This document shows, one piece after another, positions 28,801-42,539 of a DNA stretch of 64,000 bases; within the stretch, counting starts at the first letter, position 1, and each line of letters opens with the position of its first letter. The notes below the pieces were generated by a model. It made no database searches. It saw only the letters and a program-made list of their open reading frames with translations, and was not told the DNA's origin. The position numbers and the translations under genes were made by a program. Source of the stretch: Gavia stellata (Eukaryota; Chordata; Aves; Gaviiformes; Gaviidae); NCBI RefSeq assembly GCF_030936135.1, contig NC_082594.1:125154668-125218667 (forward strand). The letters run 5' to 3'.

Positions 28801-31637
28801 ACTGACCATTGTCAAGAGACTCTGCATCATTTAGGGAATAAATATAAGTACAAGAAAGGATAAAACAAGGTATAGCTATTAGTCATTAAGAGAAGAGAGG
28901 TAAAATAAGAAGGAAGAGGAGGGTCATGGGTAGAATTTAACAGCAGTTCTCAAAGGTGATTTATGAGATTTGTACACACATTAGGAGATAATCCAGTGTA
29001 GAGCCTAAATAAGCAAAAGAAACAAAACTGCCAAAAAAAAGAAAGATACTGAGTTGGGTTTTTTTTTTAATTTCTTAGTGATTTTGATTACCAGTGCTGC
29101 CTTTTAGTTTGGAAGGAAAAAAAAGAAGAGGGTGATCATTTTTTTCTATAGATACTATTTGAAACTAATCCATCCCAATCTGTATTTAAAAGCAATGTCA
29201 TTGTCATGTAGCAGTAGTTTGTACATTTTGCCCACTAGGACTTAAAAGAAGAGATGAAAACTCTCCGTAAGTTTGCCTTACCTCCCCTCTCTGAAATGTT
29301 ACTTTCAAAAACCTGTAGTGAAAATAGTATCTAACAAAAGAGCAAACATGGATGCCATACAATCCCACGGATTATAAAAGCCCTTAGATTTTTGTCCAGT
29401 AAAGTCACTGCTGATTTATTATTAAAGCTTAAATCAATGAAGATGGAAGAAATTGGATTACTCCTCAATTCCAAGCAGAGAGCTGCTAAATCTCTGGTAT
29501 CTCAGTTAATTCCTTCACACGTTCCCTTCCATTCATAACCCAGCTTTCCTCCAGGTGCTTCTTCCTTCGCCTGCCATGAAGCTGCTGTGCTCTGTGCCAG
29601 TTATGCCACAACAAGCCACTCATATATATGCAGTAATACCAGCAAAGCTGACTTGGGAGTTTTGGATTTCTTTATTTTAATTCTTACTGATTGTTTCATT
29701 TGTGCACGTATGCTTACGGGTGCGCGTATGGGCAGGGCTCACTATCCCGGCTCATTGCTCGGAGTCGCTGGTGTGGCTGCTTCTCAGCGAGAAGCACTTT
29801 GCCATTTAGGATTCCTTTAGCAGTAAAGTGCTCCTAGTCTAAACATAGCCTAAACTGCACCTGGCGTCCACTACCAGCACTTGCCAAAGTATCCCTCAAA
29901 GGTTTTTTGGAGCTCACAAAGCTGCAAACACATCTTTTGGAAACATTAGTCCCTGGATGACTTTACTAGCACAACTGGCGAGTACAGTCCTTTAAGGAGC
30001 TCATTCCTGCAGAACCTAATAATCCTTTTTATTTAATTTATTGAGAATTTTGCAACAATTTTCAGGGAATACAGCTCAGACCTAAAAAGAAAAACCCTCT
30101 CAAACTCTAAGCCTGTGGGCTGTAATTGTGTACTCCAGATTATTCCTTTCCTTAGCACGGTTAAACAAGCCTTCCACAAAGCACATTAGAAGTATTTCTA
30201 TTAAGAATACATATCCTCAAACATCTGAAAATCTGAGCAGGTTTCTTGACCTAACACAAAATTAACTTAGAATTACTATAGGTGACCCATCTCACAGTCA
30301 AACAAAACAAACAAACAAACAAAAGAAAATCATTGTAAGCATTGCTGATAGCCATTCTGCTGTTTGGAGAAACAAGACTCCTTCTACCTTGCTAGAGAAA
30401 TATCTGCCTAGTGGACTCATTTTTTCTTTGGTTAAGCCATGGACTGTAGGTAGCCGTGGACCTTTGGTTCTGATGTTCAGCAGTAAGAATCTCGTGGACA
30501 AAGTTTGTGGGGAAGAACGCGATTTCATTTAAGTGCTTTGATTTTTCTAACGCCAGATTTTGTGAAGTTAGTCATTGTTGTCTTAACTGCATCATCCTGG
30601 GAATAGCTAGCACATGCCTTAACTACTCTTTTGCATAGATACAAGAAGAATTTTTAAAAATACCTATCTGCTTCAAAAAAATCCAGATTTTGAAACAAAA
30701 AAGGAGGGCTGGGCAGGGAAAATGAAGGCCTTAGTTGATTGACAATACAGGACATAGAACCTTTCAGATCCTAATCCATGATGGGATGTTTGCATCTGGC
30801 CCCATAATGGGCTCCACATGCCTGAATTAGATGCCTGGACTCCATGCGTGTGCATAAGGGGAGTTAAGTGCCTCGGAGGGGATTCACAAAAGCCACTGTT
30901 TGGGGAGCTGCCTAAAGCCAGCCAGATAGGAAAAGCTGAAGATTGCGGTTCATCCTAAATCCTAACTCTCTCCTGGGTTTAAGTAACTTCTGGTGGATGA
31001 AGTACACAGGTGCAAGTCCCTCCGCTCCCAGCTCACAATCCTCTTTTGAAGGCAGGTGCCAAATTTTTCTTTCAAACTCTGAGCACCATCAGCAGCTCAA
31101 GCACAGGCTTACTCAGGCTGTAGAAGAGGGGTCTAATTCCTTCCTTTAGCAAAGGGCGTGGAAGTGCACATTTGCTACCCCCTGGGCATGCCCCAGCCAG
31201 CAGGCTACAGGCATCAGCTCCCAGGAGGTGGGTGGGAGCTGGCACGGGTGACAGCGGACCCAAGGAGGCCTGGGGAGGAAGAAAGCCACGAGAGACTTTG
31301 TCTGAAAGCTTGGGAGGCATCAGCAGGCAAAAGGAGCCTCAGGTCCACACCCTGCACCAAGACAGGTTTGTGCACTGGGACCAAGCAGCCCTTGAGGAGG
31401 ACTTCAGTGGCCTGCCAGCGCAGGCAACAGCTAACCCGTCCCTGATCAGGGACTTGGATTTCGATTATGGACTGAGGTGCTTTAATTACCCCCTCCAATC
31501 CTATTTCCCTGTGTGGTTCCAGCCCCACCTCTGCCTCGTAGTGCTGCAGGCAGCTGAAGGGAGGCTGGTGTCCCCGTTTTGATCCAGGTTAGCAGCTGGG
31601 TAGCAATAGGTTTGTCAGCCTACTACTGCTGGCATAG
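22803..31637. other. AT-rich non-coding DNA, no gene seen
   Basis: I find no supportable exon. Homopolymer A runs occur at about 24485-24497 and 27165-27177. 'GTGCGTGCTTTGGCAGCACGC' near 26115 is superficially U6-like but does not continue as U6. The longest open frames are under 100 codons, have no recognisable motif, and are consistent with chance. Confidence 0.7.
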
Positions 31638-31700
31638 TCACAGAATCACAGAACCACTAAGGTTGGAAAAGACCTGTAAGATCATCAAGTCCAACCATAA
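31638..31700 (-). mobile_element. short CR1 LINE tail fragment
   Basis: On the + strand it reads TCACAGAATCACAGAACCAC followed by 'taaggttggaaaagacct' and 'gtaagatcatcaagtccaac'. This is the reverse complement of a CR1 3' terminus with octamer repeats. Only about 60 bases remain. It has the CTTACAGGTC-type tail shared with the copy ending at 22802 and lies in the opposite orientation to it. Confidence 0.88.
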
Positions 31701-34700
31701 GTCCTTCATCCTGGCTGCAGTACTGATGAAATGCAAGTGCCAGCTCCCCGCTGCAGGCATTTTATAACGGTTAGACAGGAGAGCTGAGCACTGACCAGCT
31801 TTACAGCCTGTGTGTTTGCTAGCCTCACAGTTACCAGTGATCATGGGTCCAAATGGCTGCGCTGAACATCTCATTGTTTCTCTTGGAGTACAGTTGAGAG
31901 ACTTAAGTGAGTGAGCGATAGTATTTGCTCTTCAGTACTTGGCTTTGCTTTCCTTTGGCCTTGGTTGGGTTATTCCAAGGTGACAGATACGGTAATTTCA
32001 AGTCCTTGAAACCATAGCACATTGGATTGCATATAGGAAATTAATTTTGCCTCATGGCATCTTTGGAGTTTAAATGACTATATATTTTCACAGATCCAGG
32101 ACAAGTGTGTGTGAGTGGTGGTGGTGGGGTCTCTTGTGTGTGTGTGTTTCCCAAGTGTTCTTTTTCTTTACTGTGCCTTTGAGAGATGTGGCAAACATTT
32201 ACTATAAGTATTCACTTAATCAAACCTACGTGGAGTATTTCACCACTTAGGTTGAAAGTTTTTTTTGTGGTGTCATGCTACCCTTATTTCTGCACTTGTA
32301 GAGTGGGAAGAGAGTGGCATCTGTGGAGGCCTGTGCATGTTACACTTGTTAACAAGTAACAATGATTTCAATCTTTGTCTCTCTGCACATCAAGTAGTCA
32401 AGTAGTTATGTGTTGAAGTAGACTTGAATAAGAAGCATTTCTGACCTGCTGCACAAGAGGAAAATACAGAAGGTCTTTATGGGCAGACCTATCTAGCGTG
32501 ACACAGGGATCTACGTGTGCAGTTCAGCCATGGGGGCAGTGTAGAGGAGTACGCTAGAGTTTTTGGTGGTGATTGTACCCAAGTGCCAGATTATGAAGAG
32601 ACGTACATTGGTAGATCCACTGTCAACCATCCAGCAACTTCCAACTTCACGTCTGCCCATAGATAGGACCCAGAGAACAAAGGGTGTTTTCTAAAAATTA
32701 AAAGCCCACTTTTGAAACCATTTAACCGAACGAGTGTTTAGTTGTGGTTATTGTCATCTTAGTCTTTATCAAGAAAAGTAGCATAAAAAATAAAATTTAC
32801 CCATTTAGGAAATATGATCACGAGATAATATCTGCTTGATTTTTGTGAATGGGACAGCGTCAGGTCATGACTAAGATCAGCACATCCTAACAAACAGGAT
32901 GATATCTGCAATATTTTGTAATAAAATAGGAAAATAACTGTTCATAAATAATTTTAAAACATCCTCTTGATTTCTGCCTGTGTGGAGTACTCTAGTATGT
33001 TTAACCTTCTAAAGCAAGATCTTTTCTTGTACTATTTGAGCAAAGGTAGGAAAAGTATGCAAAGGGCAGGAATCTTTTTAATGGCAAATAACCTTCCAAT
33101 AAAAATTGTCTCAGAGACAGGAGGTTTTTTCCAGAAAAATATTTTACAGACATTTGTTATTGTTTTCATATCTCCCTTGGACTGGGACTCTGGGGTTCCG
33201 AGGAGCTGCAAAGTTAGAACACAGCAAAGAAAAATAAGGGAGAGAGAAGCTGCTCTTTCTCTCGACAGGCTCATCAAAGCACAGTGAACGGAAACATTGT
33301 AAGTGGTAACAATTCATCTCCAAAATAGAGCCTCCAAAGCCTTTTGCTTTTATTTAAAAAAAAAAAAAGTATTGAAGCACCACGAAGGCAAGAGCTAAGA
33401 AAACACATTTTGTATGCCATCGAAGTGAGAAAAGAACAGAAATGCTATGCCGTGCCAGTTTCAGAAAGAGGCAATCAAGCAAATTTTATGGCAAGAAGGC
33501 AACGCGTAAGGCCACAGGATTGCAACAGGAGTCAGAGAACAATAAATTGTTTCCAATTAAAATCAGGGCAAGTACTTCAGAGTCCCACACAAATTTCTTG
33601 CTTTGTAGTTCAAGAACTCCCAGGACTGTTAAAGTAAACACTGTCCAGGTTGCAAAGGCTAGAGTATGATCACTATAAAGGGGCACATGAAATAAAGTTC
33701 CTCTATAACCAAGAAACTTCAACCAAAGAACCAGTGCACCCAGAATTAGTCTCTTTCTTAATGAGATTTCACGATCTTGATACCTTGTTAGGGGCTAATG
33801 GCTGCTATCTACATCACTGTAAAGCACTTCAATTTAATCAGGACACGTGCAGTGCTAAAAAGAAGAGGGAAGAGGAGGGGAAATACAGTTCTAAACCTCA
33901 GAGAAGTCCCCGCTTCATCACTGATAATAAAGAGGCTAAAACTTACCCCTCCCAAAGAGCCAGCCCCTGCCTGCCTCAGGCACCTGAGAGGTGCCAGGAG
34001 CCCTCGCCTCCCAAAACGCCCCACTGCAGAGCACCGGCCGGACCGCGGTGGTAGCGGAGACAGCCACCTGCCTTTCCCAAAGCTGCGGCTGGGCTCGATC
34101 CACCCAGGACACAGTGCAGCCTGTTTACCCCCAAAATGAAGATACAGTGACAGTGGCCGTGGTGTGACCACCGCAGGGTGCCTGCGGGTGGCCCACAGGC
34201 CATGCAAGGCAAGTCAGACTTCAGGCGGCACCAGCAACTGAAACGGCACTTGCTACAGCCTCAGGATCAAGAGAAGCACAAGAGCAGTTTCTGGCCACTT
34301 TTCCCTAGTCTCCTCAGGTTTGGCACCAAGCGTAGCTCAGCTAGTCTGAAAAGTCAAGCCTACACGAATATTACATCTGCAGACATCTGTACTGCTTTAC
34401 ATAATGTTTAATCTCATAAAAGGATTATCTTCCCTGCAACATCTGCAACAACAGTCACTGTCATTACCAAGAGCACTTCTATCATCAGGATTTTCCTTTC
34501 TATTGCCACTTGTACGAAGTGTTTAAGAAAAATACAATACTCTAGCACCTCTCTGTGTCTTGCGGATGTTAATGAATGGGATTTTTGCATACACATCTAA
34601 GCTTTCTTAAAGGTATCGAGATCTACTAGTTCACACAATGCTGCCCCTCTAAGCAGTCTTCCTAGACACATGAAAGAAAACCCTAAACCAGGCTGTATTA

Positions 34701-37700
34701 GAATAAAATCTATGTAGCCTGAGTTATGCTTTTGTGTCTCTTTAGGACTCAACGTGCCTTCACAAAGAACATATTTTTTCCGGTTTTAGTACAATACTTT
34801 GATTAATCAAGTGAGCAGTTAAATTGGTAGGTACCCTTCGGAGTAAGACTCTCTGCTGCTTGTGAGTATTTGGGTGAAGATTCAGGATACATTTGATTTT
34901 ATTAATTGCCACAAAAAGAGACAGTCGCCTTCCCTCGCTTTTGCCTACTCCCATACATCTGATAAGACGGAGCATTTCACTGATTAACAAGCTTACCACT
35001 AAACTGTGCGGATTATTCACTTGTCATTTAGAGCCAATTGCTAGCGTGTGGCTTGTTCACAAAGCTGTAGCTGGCTGAACCGAGAGGTAGCGCAATGGAA
35101 GCTTTTTACACTTTTACCAGTGAGTATAATTCATAGCAGCACTGCTAGAGGCACTGCTTTGGATTAAAATAGTAAAATGCTGTGATACACTTTGTAAACC
35201 ATTGTACCATAATAACATGCAAACAATTGTACCATGACAATTTGGGAGGCTTCTACTGCATGCAGCCTGCACAACCTATCTCAGGGCAGAGTAAGGCCAA
35301 GAGCGATGAGTGACAGCTGAGAAGGGAGGTTTCCAAAGAAAAGTAGTTCCCCGTCCACACTGTTTTGCAACCAGTAATCACCATAGTTCATTATCAACAC
35401 CTCGCGGTTCAGCCTACTGGATCAAGCACTTCAGCCTGAAGCGCATCTCCAGCTGCTTGTCTTTGCATTTATTTTGGGGTAGGGGACTGGCAGGAGATGT
35501 GAAGCATTTTTGCCAAAACAATCCCCAAACTAACAACGCCCCTAGAAGACGGTCGGTTGACTATAAAAGCACTTCCATGAAAACCAGCCTTGTTGCCAGT
35601 GGGCTGCCACAGCAAACTTGTTACGTCTGATAAGTCAAATTCCTTGGACGGTGTCAGTGCCTGTGCCCCATGGGGACCTCCTTCTCCAGCGCCCAGCAGC
35701 ACCACCGCTTCGGAGAAGGAGCCCTCAGTTCAGTTCCCATGTTGAACAGTCTGTACTCAGATGCATCGGCTGCCAGTCCTGGGCTCCATGCCAGGAGGGC
35801 GATTACGTGCCAGTAAGCGGGGACGCAGCTCTATGCTTTGATCACTTTGTCCGTTCTGCATTATCAGGTCCGGGTTTCTGTGCCTCGTGCAGCCGATCGC
35901 TGAACGGGGAGCTAGTGGCAGTCGCTTAAGTGTCTCCATCAAAGCCACCTGCCACCAAGACTGTAGGCAAACTGCCCAGAAGGGAGCATTAGGCAGAGGA
36001 TTCAAACGCATGCCGTACGGCAGAGAACAGGAAAATGTATTCAAAGGCAGGTATTTGCTAAATCCTACCTATAATTAATTCTAATCCCATAATTAAAGTC
36101 TCATGCTTTCCTGCAAACATTCCCCCACACTGGTCCTTCCTTCCAACCCCGAGGTCAGACACTGATTCATGCAAACAAGTACACACCACCACGCAAGAGA
36201 GCTGCATCCCTGGGGACCGTGGTCACCCTGCCAGCAATGCCCAGCTTGCTGATCCTTGTCACGGCTCCCTGCCATCCAACTGCAAGTAGCTTTCAGGCAT
36301 TTTCCAGCAAACAGCTTCTGGGCCAGATCCTCAAAGACATGCAAGACACTAGCTCCCCTGGAAATCAGTTACTAGCGCCAGGCATCTGAATATCATCGTA
36401 AATAGTGAGCTTCATGTTTGTGTTGAGTCAGCAGAGCCCTGTGCCTGGGAGTTAGGGGTTGTAGAGATGCCAACCTAATCATGCCCAGATTTGCAGGGAG
36501 AGATGGAGATGCCTACCCAGGCCCACGTAAGTAGGCTCGCAGCAGGCTGGGCATGGGGAGAAGACTGAAGGCGACATAATTATGTCTGCATGGCCTCATT
36601 TCTCCCTGTCATCATGGCTGCTTCGAGTCCCAGGATGTGTGTTTTCACATATATATGCGCGCAGAAATACGCGGACACAGCAAAATATTTTCATATATAT
36701 GTAGATACAGATACACACACAAATATACGCTGTTTGGATGTAAGAAACGGGGGAAGCTCAAGGGTGCCATTTTCATACAGAGAGCTGGGTGACCATCCAG
36801 ACCGAGCACACGCATGAATATATATGCAAAAGACTGGAGCAGAGGCAGTTGCTACGTCTTTGGAAATGGATTTACAAACGGATAAACAGAGATCTCCCCA
36901 GGCATTGCAAGAAAAGATCATATAATTACCACTGAAGCCAAAGATAACTTATAGATGATTATCACTTTTTAAGACGAGGCCATTTATTTAGATGTTTTCA
37001 CACTTCTCTAAGAAAGCAACTGTGGGCACCATTTTGAATTAAAAAAAAAAAAATAGGAATAGGCATCTGCCACATGTTGAATATTCCCTATTAGCAGCAG
37101 GTTTATGCATGTGCGCATTTTAAAATGTTTATTATGACAATCCTTATTATGACTGTCCTAGATTTAGTAAATACCACATGATAATCAGACACAGTTGTTA
37201 GACCTTGAGCAAAATATGATTTAATTTATTTTTAACATACTGAACAATAGCTGTTTTTTGGTAATCTAAACTGAACACAGACACTCAACACTACTTTGTT
37301 TCCTTGGAGGGGACAGTGAAAAGGAGGGAGGGGAAAAAAAAGAATAAACCTGATCTCTGTGGGAGAGTTTCACAAGAGGCAAGAAGGCAGGATTATATTT
37401 ACCATGAATCCTACTTTCCTCCCTACTGAATACACAGGCCCTTATAGGCCCCTTAGCAAGGTAAACTCTTCTCTTACTCAAGAAATGGGTATCACCTTCA
37501 ATGAAGCCATAGGCACCGTTAAAAGTAAAATGATGCAGGACCCCAAACCTGCTTGGGCTGAAGTCAGGCACAGAGCAACCGTCTCCTCCCAACAGCACGG
37601 CTGAGCCCTCGCACAGGGGTTGGGCTCTCCCTTACCGTCCTCCTGCTCCTTACTGCTGAAAATAAGATTAAATCAGCATAGCTAGTCTTAATTTGTGTTA

Positions 37701-40599
37701 TGAAAATGGTTAGCTTTCAGAGGAAATTTGTGCCAAGTTGCATTTGGTTGCCTTCACTCCCTGTTTTTATGTGGAATATGACTGAGCTTTCAAAAAGAAA
37801 CCCCCCAAACTGAGTTTAATTAGTTTGACTGCAAATTCAAAAACATCTGTCCAAATGACGTAAAACCTTGTTTGGCACAGAAAGGCAGAAGAGTGCTTTA
37901 TATTCAAGTGGTAATGTGTGTATTAAATGGCACCCTAAGCTCTGAGCAAATACAAAATTATTCGGCGAGCAGAAGGTTGTTGGTTTTTTCTGCCCCTGAA
38001 AGTACAAGTTCCCACTAAAATTCAGTCTCAGTGCAGTACAGGGTATCCTCAGATCCCTTCAGAAAGTTCCCACTGACTGACAAGTTCGTCCTCAAAGGAG
38101 TTTAATGATCAAGAGATTAATTTTAGCTGAGATTAAGTTTTGAAATTGTGTCTTTGAAAACTGTGGACAACAACATGCTGGGAAGATCACTGCTCAAGTC
38201 ACCTACGTGTTGCGGCACTGTTGCTGGCAACGACAACCAACATTTGCTTGACTTTTCACACCTAAAGACATTCCCCACTTGAAGTCACCCCAACTATTCA
38301 CTGGTGCTGAGTGACTACAGGAACTAAAGCCTTAATAGCCACTCTTCTCATTTTGTGCTAAAATTTCTTAGAAGAAAGGTAGCTGGCTAACAGAATTAGT
38401 TCACAAATGCCAAAAAAGATTATATGCCCAGTGATTAATCTAATGCTTTTCAGGTGGTGGGGACCTTAACAAAAATATGTATGGGGTGGGGGTGTCTACA
38501 CACTTGCACGTATAACCCAGTGGTTTAAGGGAATGATAGTGCATAAAACAGGAACAGTATAGGTAATTTGTTACCAAAACAACACTAAAAATGAAAACAG
38601 AAAGAAAATGGTTATTACCTTGTGAAGACTTTGTAGCTTTCTCTTACAAGCCCTTCTTTGACGTCGCATGAGCTGCCACGCACCTCTGCCTACAAGCTGG
38701 GGGACAGCCAGGGAACTCCCCAGGGAGGGCTACTGTGCATCTAACCCACCAGCTCTCTGCAAGGCATCGGTGGTACTCCTCACGCATGGTTAACATGTTA
38801 TTTGCCATTTCCATTGCATTATGCTGTTCCTACATGTCTCTAAATGACAAAGAGAGACCTTGGTGAGGTTTATCACGTTCCTGTGGGATTGGACCCCTCC
38901 CTGTCCCCAAGAGCAGAGCCATCCCTGGATACACCATTGTAGATACTTGGTAATAAGATCAGTTATCAAGGTTACTCCAAAAGTAGCCATGTTCCTAACC
39001 ACTTTTGATCTCAAGTCTAAAACATCCTAGAGAATTTAGCTTTTTAGCATCAAATATTTTTTAGTAGCCCTCTTCTGGGTACAAAATCTCCAGAGTCACT
39101 AGGATTTTTATTTTGCAAGTTTTGCAGCAGTAATTTTCCATGTGGAAACCCAGGCACTAGCAAGTCCATCCCCTCAACGCAGTGGGGAATGGGTCCCTGC
39201 AGCTTTAGGCAGTCCCTGTGGAAGGGACCTCAAGGCAGAATAGTTCAGGTCACTGAGGTCTACTCATGCCTTACGCCTTTTTGGGAAATACAGCAGTTCA
39301 AAAGCAACATGTGGTAAATTAAGTCCATAGGGCTAGTCTCTGGGCAAGTATCTTAGAGGTTCTGAGACATGGGTAAAGTTCAGTTAACCCCAAAATTGGT
39401 TGCAGAGCAATCACTTCCCTGTAAGAACCCATAAATCAAGGTCTGGCTTTCACCCTTGGCAAAGGCACCTATGATTTCCAGTCCCACGTGGATGGGCATC
39501 ACTCTTTCCATACATTCTTTACACAATTAGGCTAAACCAGCCATTATTTCTTCACACCAATTTAAGAATTACGACTGCTGGTACATTTTGTTTTGTCTTC
39601 AAGTTCTACTGACAAACACAAATAGCCAGAGGAAGGTCTTCTCTAGTTTTCTCAGGAGAACAGCTCTACCCAAGAGATTATTGAGAAATGTTCTCACTTG
39701 AGCTTTGCCCGTAAAAATGTGTTTTTTTCAGGGACTCTCTCTCACCCGCAGAGCCAACCACACGCGTTCACACACAAGCAGCTGAACACTGTGGTTTAGG
39801 ATAATGTCCCTTCGCCCTCGAGTGGCTTGCCCCACCCTAGGTAAAGCAAAACATTTACTGTGCCTCAATCTGAACGCCTGGTGCAAAATGACACGTCACA
39901 CACTATGAAGGCACAGTAGCTTCTCCTCCATCTTCCCTCAGACATTCAAACAGTTAAGGCGAAACTTTGCTTTCTCCAAGCCTTTGGCTTCTCTAAAGGT
40001 GCACACGTGCACTGATTTACCTGCCATAAATACGTAGACACATTCCCATTGCCTTCTGACAGAAACCCAGGACAATCCCATTCCAAAGCCAGCTTATTGC
40101 TTTGCTGATGGATACCTTTGAAAGCACATCAGATTGCGTTACATGAATGCGTTTGGAGATGCTCCCTAAATTTCTGGGATTTGGGTGAAGGGTGTGGGAA
40201 GTCTTACACTTTGGCTGCATCTTGAGCACAGATTTTTCTCCTCCTCATTCTGGTATTTTCCTTAAGTCCTGTCACTGCTGTGAAAATCTCCTTTTGCTAT
40301 TCATAAGCTCTGGAGGACCTGTCCAACATTTAGGATCTATACACTTCTTTTAAAAACCAAGAGTAAGATTTTCAGTAGCTTTTAGGCATTTTAAAATGCT
40401 GGTGGTTTTCTAGTAAGGTCTTCAAACAACTAGAGCTGTGCCCCCAGGCATTCAGAAACAAACTGCAGGGCAGAAAAATAGACCTTCAACTTCTCAGCAC
40501 ATTAATAACTTTTTAGAAAAGCTGAGTAGGATGAGACAGGCAATGAGCTGCAACACTGAAGGACAACCCCAGGCATCCCTCATGCTTCAGGGTCGGCTT
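31701..40599. other. non-coding DNA upstream of COL8A1, no gene seen
   Basis: No coding exon is supported. The stretch has patches of higher GC (about 33.95-34.2 kb and 35.65-35.95 kb) in an AT-rich background. Open frames of up to 134 codons in the GC-richer patches occur on both strands over the same bases, which is typical of stop-poor GC-rich DNA. It may contain untranslated COL8A1 exons or regulatory elements that I cannot identify by reading. Confidence 0.65.
32104..32148. repeat. (GT)n/(GGT)n simple repeat
   Basis: An interrupted microsatellite: GTGTGTGTGAG, then GTGGTGGTGGTGGGG, then (TG)n. It is short, impure and of ordinary kind. Confidence 0.85.
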
Positions 40600-41240
40600 G
40601 CCTTATCGTGACGCTATCTGAGAGCGATAATCCAGCTGGACCCACCGCGGGGAGGCAGCGAGCAGTAGCAGTCGCGCACACAGCTCTACCACATTTCTCA
40701 TCAAGACTAATTTTGTCTGATCCCTCCTTCCGTTGGGAGCAGGGGGAGAGACGAGCTGTACAGCCGGCGCCAAACACGGGCCGCTTCTCAGGTACCTGCG
40801 GCAGATCCCAAGACCCAGACAGCTCACATGAGGCCACCGGGGAGGCTCTGACCTCCTCCACAAAGACGTCGGCCAAGTTCTATCCAGCCCGAGGTTGTTC
40901 AGTAAATAAACCCCCGCCTTCCACCTCAGCTAGTCACAAGCACCAGCCCCAGCCAAAATCAATAGATGAGAAGCAATTTGTCATTTCCAGGCCCCACTGT
41001 TTTGGTTATGATGAGTCAAAAAACTAAAGGAAACACAGATGTAGTGAGATCACCTCATTTTCTGGAGCCTTCCTATCTCCAGAAGTCTTGCCTGATCTCC
41101 CTCAAAGTTTCCACGCGCGCACACAAAAACCTCTCGTGTGCTGCGTGGTCACGCCTGTTAAACCGCAGGTGCGTTGCGTGACGCTCGGCAGGGCCGAGGG
41201 AGCTCGGCACAAGCCGCGGGAGGTTGAGTTCGCCCTGAGC
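40600..41240 (+). promoter_or_regulatory. CpG-rich patch, candidate COL8A1 promoter or first exon
   Basis: CpG dinucleotides are dense compared with the flanks: about 17 in the 160 bases around 41.1-41.24 kb by hand count (CACGCGCGC, GTGCGTTGCGTGACGCTCGG, GCCGCGGG) and roughly 20 in 40.6-40.9 kb. The patch lies 3.4 kb upstream of the exon carrying the COL8A1 start codon. That exon has only three bases before ATG, so at least one untranslated exon must lie further upstream. I see no clear TATA box. The link to COL8A1 is inference, and the patch could equally be an unrelated GC-rich segment. Confidence 0.3.
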
Positions 41241-42539
41241 TGCGGGCAGGCTGGTGTCTCCCCACAGGAAACTTTTTTCAATTATTTCAAATAGCTCCCA
41301 CTCACACACAAAGCCCACATTTTGTAACAAAAACAAAGAGAAAAATCACATCCAAAGACATTTTACCTATTTCCCTCTCCACTCATTCCACTGAAGTTAT
41401 CTTTTTAAAAAAACAAACCCCAAAAAACTGGCCACCAGCACAACAAAGTAGCCAAGAAGCTAATTTAATAACATCATTCTTCAAAATCCACCCTGCCCTT
41501 CATACTTCTAGGTTTCAACAACAGTCCTAAATCATCCAATGTCTTCTAATATTTTTTTAAAAAGGTTTCACTGCATTTCTTTCTCCACGCAGGCAATGCT
41601 TTTCATTTGGGAGAGATGCACAGAAAGCCGCAAATTTTCCAAGAGCTGGGATTTTACCTGCAAATTGAGGCAGGCATTACCCTACCCAGCTACAGGGAGC
41701 CAAAGGCGCAGCCAGTTACTCGTTATCGTACAGAAAGGAACAGAGAGGCCAACACAGACAGGACTGGGGACAACTGCTCCCCCCACCCCCCAAAAAAAAA
41801 GGTTGCTTGGGGTCCATGTGCCCAGATGAAGCTGCAGCAGGTTAATAAATTACCACGTCCCAGCTGAGCCCCGGGAACTGATCAGGCACAGGCTGTCCTC
41901 GCAGTCCAGTGCCACTGAGCTTTAAGCAGAAATACCGCGTCCTAAGGCCCTCATCCTTTAGCTCACAGCAAAGCAGCCAGCCGTGGGCTAAAAGCCACAT
42001 CAAACTCGCTGGAGATGAAGCGTTTGCTGAAACGCTTTGCTGAACAAGGATCAGCGACTGTGCTTGAGCTTTAGCTACACTTATAAACTCCTGTACATCT
42101 TGGCTCTGGTTTTCTTTGCCACATGGCAGCTGGTTACATCCAAGACCTTAAATTCCTGGGAGAGAAAGTGACTGTAGAAACTCAGCTGTGCAACATATGC
42201 TCCATCTAGTGTTTACTCACTAATATTTCATTTTCTTAAATGGTTTGTTTTGCTGTTAACACATCGTTCCATCTTCTCTGTAGTTCATTTGTCTATTTAG
42301 GATCATTATTGAAAATATTAACCTTCTGCTTGTTGTTTTAACTACACAATTTTGATTTACCTCCACTTACACCTTCAGTAATGATGATACACTAATTGCC
42401 ATTGAGATATTAGATCTCATGGAACAAAATGAAGGAGGAATCTTTTAAAAGAGCAACGAGCATTTCTCCAGGTGCTTTGCTAAGACAAACTGAATGGAGA
42501 ACTTCAAGTAGGAGTAAAACATAAAAACTAAATGATACC
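41241..42539. other. AT-rich non-coding spacer
   Basis: No exon or repeat recognised. An A-run lies near 41790-41800 and otherwise the sequence is ordinary. It separates the two CpG-rich patches upstream of COL8A1. Confidence 0.65.

Noticed and set aside
31158..31582. 136-codon open frame and overlapping frames as an exon
   Set aside because: No homologous motif is recognised, open frames exist on both strands, and there is no credible splice context.
33650..34210. Overlapping open frames of 110-134 codons on both strands
   Set aside because: They have no known motif, no splice-phase continuity and a GC-rich local composition. They look like chance frames.
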